A stretch of 64,000 bases of DNA from Microbotryum silenes-acaulis (Eukaryota; Basidiomycota; Microbotryomycetes; Microbotryales; Microbotryaceae), in contig QPFY01000008.1 in the NCBI GenBank assembly GCA_003665825.1, positions 1,240,001 to 1,304,000 of the forward strand. Reading direction: 5' to 3'. The position numbers were made by a program, and so were the translations under genes. Positions 1 through 11,016 of the stretch are shown in pieces; within the stretch, counting starts at the first letter, position 1, and each line of letters opens with the position of its first letter. Under the pieces are notes generated by a model, which was not told where the DNA came from, ran no database searches, and saw only the letters and a list, made by a program, of their open reading frames with translations.

Positions 1-1116
1 GATTCCCTCGCCAGGCGCAACGCCGCCGCCGCTTCGTCGATCAGATCAATGGCCTTGTCGGGTAATTGTCGATCGGTGATGTAGCGTTGCGAGTAGGTGA
101 CGGCGGCGATGATAGCCGCATCAGAAACGATCACGCCATGATGAACTTCCATGCGCGACTTGCCACCTCGCAACATGGTGATGGCTTGTTCGGCCGAAGG
201 TTCTTCGATCGTCACTTTTTGAAATCGGCGCAGCAAAGCGGCATCCTTTTCGAGTTCGCGAAATTCGTTCCAGGTCGTTGCACCGGCGAGTTGGAGACCT
301 CTTGCTAAAGCAGGCTTGAGCATGTTACTTCCCGTGAGACTGCCTTCGGCTTTGCCGAGTCCGAGTAGTTGATGGATTTCGTCTGTGGGGCATGGTGTAG
401 TTAGCGTCGGGCTCACGAAAAAAAAGTTCTCGAGCAAGCGTGTTCTACTCACCGATGAAGACGATGATTTGCCCCTTGGCATCCTCGATATCGGCAATAA
501 GATCTTTGAGCTTGCCTTCGAACGATCCCCTGACGGCGGTACCACTCATGATGGATGCCAAGTCGATCGAGATCAATTTCTTCCCCTTGAGTGACTCGGG
601 CACCTCGCCCGCGACCAATCGTTGCGCAAGAGATTCAATGATGGCCGTCTTGCCTACACCCGCTGCACCAACCAAGACAGGGTTGTTCTTGGTGCGCCGG
701 GAAAGGATTTGTATCGTGCGTCGTACTTCGTCGTCTCTTGCAATGACGGGGTCGAGTTTCCCCTGGCGCGCGAGCTCGGTCAAATCGACGCCGTGTTCTT
801 TCAGAGCGGCACCCGGTTCGCGCTTGGGTTGACTGTTGAAGATGTTGCCGATTGGGAAACCACCACCGCCGCCGCCCGCGTTGTTGTGGTTGTTGTTATT
901 ACCGCCGGGTGGCGGTGGGTGTTGGGCTGGGGCTCGAGGAGGGGTCGAATGTGAGAAGGAGCGAGCTTGAAGTGAGGACCTGCTCAGCGTCGGCTGGGTG
1001 GTGGTGACTTGGATCGTCGGTCGCCACAGCAGCTGGCCATGACGGTGTGCAGGACGGAGTAAACGAGGAGCAGTAGATGCAGAGGTGAGCGAGCGCAAAG
1101 AGCTTCTCTGTAGCAT
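1..1116 (-). CDS. HSP78: Hsp78, mitochondrial ClpB-type AAA+ disaggregase (N-terminal part, cut by window start)
   Basis: AAA+ chaperone that rescues aggregated proteins in the mitochondrial matrix. Exon 1 is 1116-453, intron 452-383 (GTGAGT...CACAG, 70 nt), and exon 2 runs from 382 off the window edge. The start at 1116 gives an Arg/Ser-rich, acid-free mitochondrial presequence ([20 protein letters not shown]), then a Gly/Asn linker. The first AAA module follows directly, with a Walker A (GAAGVGKT) and, across the intron, Walker B VFIDEIH and a KAEGS...[10 protein letters not shown] stretch. The ClpB N-terminal double-Clp domain is absent, which is characteristic of Hsp78 as opposed to Hsp104. 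The longer open frame back to 1365 is rejected because it lacks a targeting signal at its start. The promoter carries a heat-shock element array (1256-1298). The second AAA module lies outside the window. Confidence 0.92.
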
Positions 1117-1255
1117 AAAGATACCAAGTATGGGCTGTGTAGAGCGTCTTTGAGTGTGAGTGTGTGCGTGGTGTGTATGGGAGAAGGGCAAGGAACTGAT
1201 CGAGCTGGGATGTGGGGGTGGACCCGGTGACTCGCGCGCGGGAAATTGAAAATGC

Positions 1256-1298
1256 TTCGATTGGATTCTAGTAAATTCTATTAGCTTCCGGGCCGTTC
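1256..1298. promoter_or_regulatory. Step-type heat-shock element array upstream of HSP78
   Basis: The + strand has TTC at 1256-1258, 1266-1268, 1276-1278, 1286-1288 and 1296-1298, five pentamer cores at an exact 10-bp period (7-nt gaps). This matches the step-type HSE (TTC-N7-TTC-N7-TTC) that fungal Hsf1 binds. The array lies 140-182 bp upstream of the HSP78 start and also in the shared promoter with the divergent gene at 1442. A weak GAA-like core (GTA, 1271) lies between two units. Hsf1 control is inferred. Confidence 0.65.
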
Positions 1299-1441
1299 CT
1301 GACCCAGTCCGACCTCGCCGCACGGGGGCACGTGACCTGCTCCACCGCCCCTGCTCCGTCATCATCGATCAGAATCCGCCCTCGCCCATCGCCATACGGC
1401 GTTGAACGACCCCCTTCCGGTTGGGTTGCACTACAGCCGAA

Positions 1442-4400
1442 ATGGCCGTAGCATCAACATCGACCCTTCGACCATTGGACGGCCAAGACGATGCCACTCC
1501 TTCCGCCGAATCATCACTGCTCGTCCTGCCGAGTTTGCCCACGGTCGTCGTCCAGGCCTTACCATGGCTCTACACGCAGTGGATCAAGCTTGATCAAGCT
1601 CAGTTGCAAGGCTATCAGGTGTGGGCTGTTGAGCAGAGGTATGTGTCCTACCTCGGGTCTTGGGATTGGGGCAGGGGGTGTCCGCTGACGACTCGCACTC
1701 GAGTGCTGCATTGAATGAATAGGGTCACCGATCGAACGGCCCTGTTACCCGTCATCACCGTCGCAACAGGGATAGACGAACATGTGGTATGAAGTCTCAC
1801 CTCTACTTTGGAATTCCGAATTCCGCCTTACTAATCACCTATTACCTCACAACAGATTACCGTCGACCGCTACCAATTGAACCCGGCCCTCCACCTCACT
1901 CCGGACCAACACCGCCAAGCATGGAACAAGGCTAAATCTCTGCTCAAAGCTTCCAATGTGAGGCTAGCCAACGTATGCGCAGCACTCACTTGGTGATTCC
2001 CCTGTGATTCGGAGCTGACGTGTATTCGACGCCCCACCCAGACCCACCTTGGCTCGGTCCCCGTCACGGCGTTACCTTCCCTCGCGGCGATGAACCTCTC
2101 TTTGGTCCAATTACCCGATGCGGTAGATTACGCCAGCGTCATGGATGTGCTCTATCAGAACATCAACTTGAGGAGGTCGGTACTGTGTTCGCACCCAGTC
2201 GGAGCAAACACGTTCGCTCACAGTTTTCGCACTTGTGCCCTTTGCCCACAGACTCGGTATGGGAGCGAGAAGTAGTCTCGGTTTCGCACCGGCAACGCAA
2301 GTCTTGCTTGATTCCATCATCACTGATTCCCGTCAAACTAACGCCCCCGTCCCTTAACCCACCCCCAATAGATATCCTCAACTCCTCCACTTCCGGCAAA
2401 CTTTCCACCTCCCCACCCCCACGCCCCGTTCCCACTCCCACTCCCACCAGTCCACAATCACATCTACCTCAACCCTCACTCAACCCTCCTCAAACCACAT
2501 CATCATCGACCTCCTCAAACTGGTGCAACATGCCCTCTCTCTTTTCAACCTAGGCCCGGTGTATACACCTTCACCCCGAGGCACGTCGACGACGACGACT
2601 GACGATCCTGAACGACCATTGAGGAATCAAGAAGGGGATGGTCTTTTGTGCGATACGACGCTTTCTGCGCTCGTCAAATTTCGAAAAGAATTCGCTTACC
2701 CATTCGTAGGAATGGAGTTGAAAACCTCGGGATCGACTTGGTCATTGGGGAACGAAAGGGGAGGTGAAATTATTCTTACTTCTACACTTTTGGCTGCCCT
2801 TTTATCCCTAAGTCTGGCAACTCGTACACGTATGGTCCTTCAAGGCGCTCAGAACGTACCCAAGGATCCTTTTGAAAGAAGAAGGAAATTCGTTCGCTCT
2901 GTAGCGGCGTTCAAGAAGGAGCATAGGATCGAAGAAGAGGGGGAAGTGAATGGGTGGATCACGACGTCTTTTTTGGAACGGTTGAGAATAGAGGGGAGGA
3001 AGGGGAGGGGTAAAGAAGGGGAGACGGCTGGGAGGAGGAAAGTCGTAGGAAAGGTTTTGAGTGTCGTTCCTGGAGTCGGTGCAGGGAAAGGGGGGGACAT
3101 GCATGACGAAGATCAGGAGCCAGGGTCGATCAAGGACGACTCGCATAGAGATCATCGCGTGTTGACGAGACGACTACACAAACCACGCATAGGCGATCTC
3201 GAAACGACTGAATTGGAGGCGTTGGTCGAAGACATGAAGAAAGGCTCGGTTGGGGGTGTATTGACGGCGCACCTTTGGGATTTGTCGAGGAATCGGAAGG
3301 AGAGGAGGGAGGAAGAGAGGGAACGGAAGAGGGAGGAAGTGGAAGAGGGGAGCGTGACGGATGGAATTGGTGGAACCGGGGGAGGTGCGGGTGGGGGTAC
3401 TACGAGCGGTGAGGGAGAGGTCTTTGGGTTTGGGAGAGGGGTCCTCAAAGGAGTTAGGCAGCGGGCGGGGAGAGCGGTGGGCAAGATTGGGGATGGGTTG
3501 GGCTTCAATGATGCGATTTCGGCAGCGGCGGGTAATCATGGCAAGGAGACGCCGAGCGTCGTCATTTCTGCGTGAGTCAGATTGGGTCTCAGAGGTCCGT
3601 TGGAGGACTAAGCGCTGATCTGATGCCCCATGTATGATCTCAGACCCGCGGGTTATGACCTCCGTCATTCCTCAACCGGCGATTCGACATCTCTCAATTC
3701 TCAATCCTTCGCCTCGCGTATCGCCTCAGCCCTCACAACCGAACACAGCATGAACCCTCTCCCTTCCGTCGTCCGTAATCGATTCACCAACAGTCAATCA
3801 CCTCCTGCTGTGGCTCGATCAAGTAACTCTACAGCGACGTCAGGGAATGGGTCTATCAAGAGTCGTGATAGGGAAGATGGTGGGGTAATGTTGCCTAGTT
3901 CGTTGAGGTCCGAGACTTCTTCGGTGGTGCATTTGGGGGTGGGGACGTTGGATTTGAAGTTGCCGAGGAGGACGGTTAGTGCTTCGAATATGGGGCATGG
4001 GGGCAATTCGCCGTCATCTTCTTTGGGAATGGGAGGGTTGCATGGGATGACCGACGACGATGAGGAAGAGGAAGCGATCAAACGTGACGAACAGGGTTCA
4101 AGGCGTCGTCACTCGTTCCATACCCTCTCCACCCTCTCAGAACCTTTTCAACACCTATCCCGACGTCGTCTCGAACTTGACGTCAAACTACGCTACGCCG
4201 CATGGTCCCTCAAAAGGAAGGAGAAGAACCTCCTCAAGATGGAAATAGCTCTAAGGAACGTCTTGCAAGCGTATGGGAAGGCGATTGAGCAGGTTGAGAA
4301 AGGGGATCAGGTGGAGGTGGCTGATGAGTTGGTGGAGAGGAGTGAAGCGCTTTTGGATCGGTTCGATTGGTTCACGAGATCGAAATCGTCGACGTTGGGG

Positions 4401-4928
4401 GAATTGGTCGACTCGACGAAAGAAGCGTTATATGGTGCCGATCGATTGAGGAAACGCGTTGACGAGATTGAGAGTATGGAAGTTTCTCTTGCGGATTCGT
4501 TGGGGAAGAAGAAGGTGGGTGTAGGGATGAGGACAGGGAAAAGTGGACTAGAGGATTTGGTGGAGAAGGCTCGAGGGCAAACGGGCGGGTTGATGAGGAA
4601 AGTTGTGCAAGGGTTGGAGAAATGGGGGATGGACGGATGGTTGGAGTGGTTTAGGGATGAGTTGGACGTGCCTGCTTGGATTGGGGAGGACGCCATGGGT
4701 TCCGAGCACGACGAGGCGGGGTCACAGGTAGAGGACGAGGAATTGAAGGGGGAGATGGTAAGGGTGCTGAATGGGGGGGAACAAACTGACGAACAAGTTG
4801 AGGAACCGGAGTAGGCCAAGGCTTTGGAGTGGGAGGCGGAGAGGGCGAATGAAAGGGAAGCAAGAAGGGAGGTGGAGGAACGGGAAAGGCGTCGACTGCG
4901 CAATCAGTACGATGATGATTTCGAGTAG
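1442..4928 (+). CDS. Stb2/Stb6-like Sin3-binding protein
   Basis: Resembles the fungal Stb2/Stb6 family, which associates with the Sin3 histone-deacetylase complex. The N-terminal part has the family pattern GYQVWAVEQR, then VITVATG, LRRLGMGARSSL, and later DGLLCDTTL and KDPFERRRKFVRSVAAFKKE. The C-terminal third is charged and coiled-coil-like (around 4160-4500). Exons: 1442-1638, 1723-1786, 1856-about 1974, about 2041-2175, from 2252, then about 2451-3571, 3644-4757 and 4815-4928. The junctions between about 2300 and 2451 are unresolved: the frame opened at 2252 runs to TAA at 2355, and the next exon is in the same frame after a pyrimidine-rich acceptor at 2450. The last intron (4758-4814, GTAAGG...TAG) is 57 nt and its acceptor looks like an in-frame stop; the next 37 codons are clearly coding. 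Family assignment is by remembered similarity. Confidence 0.6.
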
Positions 4929-5010
4929 GGCCGAGACATCTTCGTGTCATAGCGTACATTCATTGAACACTTGTAACATTAACAACTTCGAATGACACCA
5001 ACCGCTCACT

Positions 5011-8000
5011 CTAGAAGCAATCCCTACTCTCCACTCCGTAAACGGTGCCATCCAAACCCCTACAAACCAACGCGAACTCATTGACCGCTGTTCTAACCTG
5101 TTTGCCCGTCCTCGCTGTCTTGGAGACCTTCTCAAATTTCTCCTTCACACTGTCCTTCGCCCTTGGAGACGGCCAGTTCGAATCTTGGGTAAAGAGCTCG
5201 CGCAGAATTGTCTGAGTTTGAACTCCATAGCGTAGAAGAAGGGCATGGTAGACTTCCGAAAGGGAAGCGAGATGCGAACGCGGGACTTTACCCGCAATAG
5301 ACTCGATCAAACCCTTGATCAAATCCCTCAAGTGGCCTTCCAAAATTTGTGCGAACAAGTCCGACGAAGTTGAAGCCATTCGAGTTTGTTGCACGATCGA
5401 AATGAGCACTTCGAGAGTCGCTTTGAGGGAGAAGCGTTCCTGAAGGGATAAGCCTAGGATGGAGAATCGGAGGAGAGAAGAGAGGTGTTGTGGGAGGAGG
5501 AGGAAGATGCGGGGAAAGTGCCGAATTAGGGATGCGCTGAAGGAGAGAAAGGCGGAGACGAGGTCCGGGTTCTCGCTCATTGCGCTTGGGGTGGATAGGT
5601 GGGTCAGGGTTGTTGTGAGGGAGGTTTCGATCGGCTTGGAGAGGTTGACGAGATCCTCTTCTGTAAGTTGTGGATCCGATTTTGCCCGTGCCAATCGAGC
5701 TAGGAGACTCGTCTGGACCGAGACCCAGACGCTCGAGATGGAAGTTGATAAAGCCCTCGAAGTCAACCTGAGCAGATTGAACGGATCCAATGTTAATGGA
5801 CCGACGATCGAATCCGTTGTTGTCGCTCGGATATAGTCGGATAATGCTTGTACGACTTCGGCATCATGGGTCAGGAGGACGCAACTCGCTTCGATCGCTT
5901 GTGAAAGTTCTTGCCGCATCGCTGCAATGCGAGGGTCGGACAGGAGTCGCGAGGAGGCGTCTCTATGGCGTTGTTGGTTATCATCAAAGGACGAATCGAG
6001 TTCGAGAAGATCGTCTTCGGGATCCGAGAGCCCTTTGGCGCATGAAGTGAGGTAGTTGAATTGTTGAACGGTCACTTCACGAGAATCCGCAGTCGGAGTA
6101 GCACCGGACAGAGGTTCCCGGAGTTTGCGAATTATGGGTGTCGCAAGGCCCTGTGGGTTCAAGAGCTCACAATCAGCTCTGGTAATGTATCTGATTGATT
6201 TTTATGGTAATCCAGACGCACCAACAAGGGCTCCACGATTTGTTCCTCCGGTAGGGCCTGTATCACACTCGCGACGCTTTCCAACACTTTGTTCAACTCG
6301 ACATCCTGTGCAAGCCAAACCCTTCCGATCAATTCCACTCTCAAGCTTGATCTTCATCAACAGGCAGAAGCTTACCTCAATCCTCCCCTCCAACCCTCCC
6401 AAAACCGCCACGAAACTTGCGACATGGTCCCTAAATTCATGACGGTTCTGATCGCACAACAACCTCAAACTCCTTGCTGCCCAACTCGTCACACCTTGTT
6501 GGGGTTCCTGCAAACAGCCTACAATGAAGCTAACTGCTGCCAAGAGGGCTGGCTTTCGATCACTCGAGTCGGAGTCGGTGGAAGGGGAGGAGGAGAACCA
6601 TGAAGCGTACGCCCCGATGAGACGCAAAGCCGTCGTTTGGAGGGTCGGATGATCTGTCGCTGGCAGTGCGGCGATGAAGCCAGGATCGAAGAGCTTGCTC
6701 AACGCAGGGGAGGAAGTCTCGATCGAGACATCCTCCTGTATAGTATAAAGAAGGAACAAGCTCGCTTCGAGGTCCTCGAACCCGTCTGCTGAGGTCGGCG
6801 CAAGTGTAATTTGTGCTCTTGACAATTCGACGAGTTGGTCCAACATCCCTTCCCGGAGTGTGTAGTAGGTGTATCGAGCGACTTCACTAAGGTTCGTGGA
6901 GCGGTAGGTCCTAAAGTCTTCCTTGGCATCTGTGGATTTTCGTACCACCCTAGAGTTGAATTAGCCACGGTTACGATCATTGGTTCGGGGCAGAAATAAG
7001 AGACCGACCTTTAGCCCAGCCTTGATAAAGCTCCTGGTCGTCCCTCCTGGCCCTCCCTCTCAAGCCGCTCAAGAGCGTTCTAAATACCCCACTGACGACT
7101 TCCCAATCCGCCTCCCTCCCTCTTCTCCCTTCCCTCCCTTCTCCCTCTCCAAATACCAACCCTACATCGCTGGCTTCCTCTTGTAATGCCATCCAACACC
7201 CTTCGGTCAATTCGTTGATCTTGTGCACTTCCATCGAATGACCGGGGTATAAAGTGATGGTGATGAGAAGATGGAAGAACGCCTGAACTTCGGGCGATTG
7301 TAGCGTCAAAGCGGGTATGTTGGATGTTGGAGGAAGTGGGGAGAAGAGGAAGCCGATGAAGTGTTCTCCCAAAGTAGAGAGTAGTCGTAGGATGGAGAAA
7401 AAGTCATCTTCTTCCGCATAGGCTAGGGCGGTATCTTGGTCGACTAACGCTTGTTGAATCGTGTTGATTACGCTGGTTGAACATGCCCATTCGGTCAAGA
7501 GGTGTTGGGTCTTGATGCGGGACATGTACCGACTGATGCCGACGGAGGACGAGGTGCCCGAGGAGCGATCGATCAGTTCTTCGATTTGGGTGATGGCGTT
7601 GTTTCGGGTCGATGGGTGATGGAGATGAGGGAGGATGAGAGGGTATAGTACGTCGAGGTCGGTGTGAGTGAATTGCGAGGCGAGGAGGAAGGAATGGAAG
7701 CATTGGAGCGCCGAGTTGATCTCGGAGAAAGTGGTGGGTGAGGGCGGGAGGGACAACGAACTGGACAGTGTGGAGACGATCATTGGAGTTGACGAGCTCA
7801 AGGAGCCGATATAGCTGGATCTGTGCTCGACAATACCTGTTAGCTAGATGTTGGCCGGCTGGCTGGCCTCTACTAGGTAAAGTTCCCGGACACACCTCTT
7901 GGTTGCCGACAATTCTGCTCTAGCGACTTGTTCAATCACGACACTGAGCACCTGCAACACGCCTTCGGTACTTGTACCAGCCGCTACGACGCGGGTGATG

Positions 8001-8546
8001 ATCTGTAACAACCAGTGATCCCATCCCTTATCGAATAGCCTCAGACTGAGACTCGTCAAGGCACTGGCGAGTTTTCTCAAGACGATCCTTTCGCCGACAT
8101 TGGCCGGTGCTGCCGAGCTACTTGATGAAGTTGTTGCTGCTGTTGATAATCGCGGATAACTTGCTGCCGCTGATCGGGAAGACCACTCGAGTACTTGTTC
8201 TTTGATAAGCGGATGCTGTTCCTCCGGTAAGGAATCCCAAGCTCGAGCGATCTTGAGTTGCAGTGTCGAAGCAGCGAAGAAACGGACTTGAGTTGGATAT
8301 GTAGACGAGGAGGAGGCTAAGATGGGGGAGATCAAGGACCATGAATCGGGGTTGGATTGGATTGTTTGCAGTTGGGCTTGCAGGGAGGTTTGTAAAGACG
8401 GTGGGGTGTGGGGTGAGTAGAGTGTCTCGATCAACTGGGTCGCTTTCACAAGGGAAGGTGAGCGAAGGAGATCGGGCTAGGATGAGCCGAGATGCGGTGA
8501 GGTATGGACTTGCCTGGCCCAGCTGCTGGAGGTCATTTTGGGACAT
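5011..8546 (-). CDS. Importin-13 / Pdr6 (Kap122)-type karyopherin-beta
   Basis: Nuclear transport receptor of the importin-beta superfamily; family members carry cargo through nuclear pores under Ran control. Six exons: 8546-8514, 8434-7896, 7820-7009, 6929-6376, 6305-6222 and 6150-5011, giving 1053 residues, the usual karyopherin length. The start gives MSQNDLQQLGQ followed by LIETLYSP, and the N-terminal region includes SPILASSSSTYPTQVRFFAASTLQ cut here to its core YPTQVRFFAASTLQLKIAR, the importin-N pattern of bringing a short Q-FFA-S-LQ-KI helix pair. The rest is helical HEAT-like repeat sequence with no other domain. Intron 1 (8513-8435) uses a GC donor (GCAAGT); the others are GT-AG of 70-79 nt. 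IPO13/Pdr6 is preferred over transportin-3 because of the LY...Q...W and FRTYR segments, but the two are related. Confidence 0.8.
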
Positions 8547-9044
8547 GGTGTGCGGCTGGTCGGGAGAGAGCCAACTCGGTCTAGGGGTGCTCACTGCTCC
8601 CTGCGGGGTAAGGGATAAAGGAGACAAGAGCGAAGGTCGGCCGAGAGCTGCTCGTGCGACGCGACTCTACGCGACACGCGCTGGTGACTTTGGTCGCATC
8701 GATCATGTTCGCACCGCAGTCACACCGCAGCAACACCTCGCCCAGTAACAACAGCGAGAGCCTTCTTCGTAGAAGCTATTCCCGCTCCCTCTGGCCACCA
8801 CAGATGGCTGCTTTAGGAAACAAGTCCCATTTTGGGATTGCACAAAACACACACACACACACCCCTACTCCCTCCTCTCTTCGGAGAAATGCATTAAAAA
8901 GGCTCAGCACTCCATCCTCTATCACTCTAGTCCTTGCACCCGTGTGCTCGTTCAATGGTGGTTGCTGAGAGAGAAAGAGAAAGGAGACGGCCTCCGGAGT
9001 CAGCATCCACTAGGTCGTACGGAGGGAGCGGAGGCGGGTGTAGC
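8547..9044. other. Intergenic: importin-13 promoter and ATP17 3' flank
   Basis: About 500 bp without a convincing gene. It holds the 5' flank of the importin gene and the 3' end of the ATP synthase f gene, both on the minus strand. The only structured element is an (AC)8 microsatellite at 8847-8862 next to a short T/C-rich run. Confidence 0.7.
8847..8862. repeat. (AC)8 microsatellite
   Basis: Eight perfect AC dinucleotides in the importin-13/ATP17 intergenic region. No function suggested. Confidence 0.9.
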
Positions 9045-9673
9045 TTACTTCTTGTGGTGCTTGAGATGCATGTTGTCTAATAGAAAGCGCATCGTGTAAA
9101 CACAATCATGATCAGTCACCCCATACTTCCCACCCCCTCATCCACACTCTCACTCTCCAACCCGACGCACATCCCCCATGCACAGCCCGCACACCTCCTC
9201 ACTAAAGCTGCAAACTCACAAGCGACGGAATACCCAACGATGAACAAGGCTCCAATGGCGTGGATGAAGGGAGCACCCGAGGCGTTCTCGCCTTCAAAGT
9301 ACTTCTTGCGGTACCATGAGATCGGGCCGGACGAGGATCGTTTAGGCGCCGAACCCTTGGGCAACTGCAGGTGCATGAGAGGAGGGTGAGGTGCGGTGCG
9401 GTCAGTGGGCGATCCTTGGGTGTGTTGTTCAAGAGCAGTCATCGATGCGGTGGTTTGCGAAGGAAGAGTACCACTTCGATCAAGCCAACGCCGAGCATCG
9501 ACGACGACCGGGCAGAAGCGGAACGCTCCTTCCGCGCCCTTCCATCGTATACATGCACTACCCACCTTGGAGTAGAAATCAACGACCCGGGTCATACGAG
9601 CCGCGGATTGAGGCGCACCGATCGCGGAGGGGGACGCGATCTTGGGAGGGACCAGATGAGCCAAGCGGGACAT
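9045..9673 (-). CDS. ATP17: Mitochondrial F1Fo ATP synthase subunit f (Atp17)
   Basis: Small single-pass subunit of the ATP synthase membrane sector in the inner mitochondrial membrane. Exons 9673-9566, 9364-9220 and 9076-9045 give 94 residues, close to the roughly 100 of yeast Atp17. Family hallmarks are LVPPKIASPSAIGAP near the N terminus, RVVDFYSK at the first splice, LPKGSAPK, then SWYRKKYF and a hydrophobic helix (HAIGALFIVGYSVAY) before a basic HLKHHKK tail. Both introns are GT-AG; intron 1 is 201 nt, intron 2 is 143 nt. A 199-codon frame on this strand reads through both introns and is not the product. Divergent from the gene starting at 10736. Confidence 0.9.
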
Positions 9674-10735
9674 GGTTCGTGTGCGGGCTGGGCTGTAGTA
9701 GGCGGAGGCGTGCATGCGTGAGCGGAGCGAGGCGGGAGAAATGCGGTGGCAGGTGGGTTAGGGCAGGGTATGAGGGAGGAAGGAGGATCAGTGTCGGCTG
9801 AGATGGGAAAGAAGGGGCAGCTGCGCGGGCACTCACGAGGTTTGGATGGGATGTAGAGGGGGTGACGGAGGCGTACACAAGAGGGGCGAAACCGGTCCGC
9901 CCGCCAGCCAATCCGCTCGGCCAGGCCCAGCCGCTCCCAGCGGCGCAGTAAGGCGTTTTCGGGCGAGTCAAAAACGCACGGACCTCTTCGGATCAGCTTT
10001 TGCCGACTTTCGGCTTTCGATCACTCGGGGAAATCTTGTCGGTTGAACGGGTACGAAACCTTTCAGCATTTGGTGGGGCTCTTTAATTCAACAGCGACGT
10101 AGTGTTTCATGAACACCCGTAGCTGCAGAGACAGTTCAAGACCGAGGCCGGGACGCCAGCTGCAGTGGCACGATGACATCGGCCGTACTTTCTCAAACCA
10201 TGGTGTCTTATCAAGGTCTCGTCTCTCTCTGGTTAAAGGTTATTTTGAGTTTACACTGTACCGAGACGGCCACCTAAATCTCCACCCTCTCGAAAAAAAA
10301 CGGCTACCCAGCGGCATGCGGCAGTCCAAGGACACGAGAGATCACGTGAGCCAGCTTGAGCTCGTCGCGCGCGCTGTGTCATGCTGTGCGCCTCGACGAA
10401 CTCTTGTTTCGCCCACACCTCTCGCCCGGCTCTGGGCTCCCGTCTGCACGGTCTTTGATTTGTTATAACCCCCATCTGCGCGGTATCAACATGTAAGCTA
10501 TCCTTCTCCGGTTGACCACGTAAGCATGCTCCTGACTCACCTCGTTGTACCCCCACAGTGCGGCTCATCGTCGTCGCGCCTGCTCGAGTCGCGAAATCAC
10601 CAAACAAAGCCCGGACCAAACAAGGCCCCTTTCCACCGCTCCTGAGCTCGCAGGCATCACTCCGACCGACACCCTCGCATCTCCAGCAAACATATCACGC
10701 CTGTTATCCATCTACTCGATCACCTCTAATCTCCC
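9674..10735. other. Divergent promoter region, ATP17 / NUD1-like
   Basis: About 1.06 kb between two divergent starts. Frames present on both strands have arginine/serine-rich shadow composition and no recognisable domain. The last 250 bp before 10736 are C-rich with short CT stretches, as expected for a 5' leader. No repeat or RNA gene was seen. Confidence 0.6.
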
Positions 10736-10984
10736 ATGCAAGCTTTACTAGCCTCCCCTTCGACGCGCTACGATTCACCCAACTCGTCGTTCGACTCCAA
10801 CTCGTCTTCGTCCAACTCGTCCAATGCATCACTGGGTTTGCCCCCCCTGAGCTCTCCTTTCGAATTCAACGATCGACCTGGGATTGTTGGTGGTCGATTC
10901 GGGACCGGCAAGAACTTGGGTAATTCGCCTCTGAAGAGGGTTGCGGTTGTTGTGGAAGGGGATGAGAGCTTCAGTGATTCCGAA

Positions 10985-11016
<32 letters not shown>

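Noticed and set aside
445..1365. Longer HSP78 frame starting at 1365
   Set aside because: The extra 83 residues are Pro/His/Arg-rich upstream sequence that overlaps the heat-shock array; the start at 1116 gives a standard mitochondrial presequence.
9116..9715. 199-codon minus-strand frame over ATP17
   Set aside because: It reads through both introns; only the spliced 94-residue product matches subunit f.
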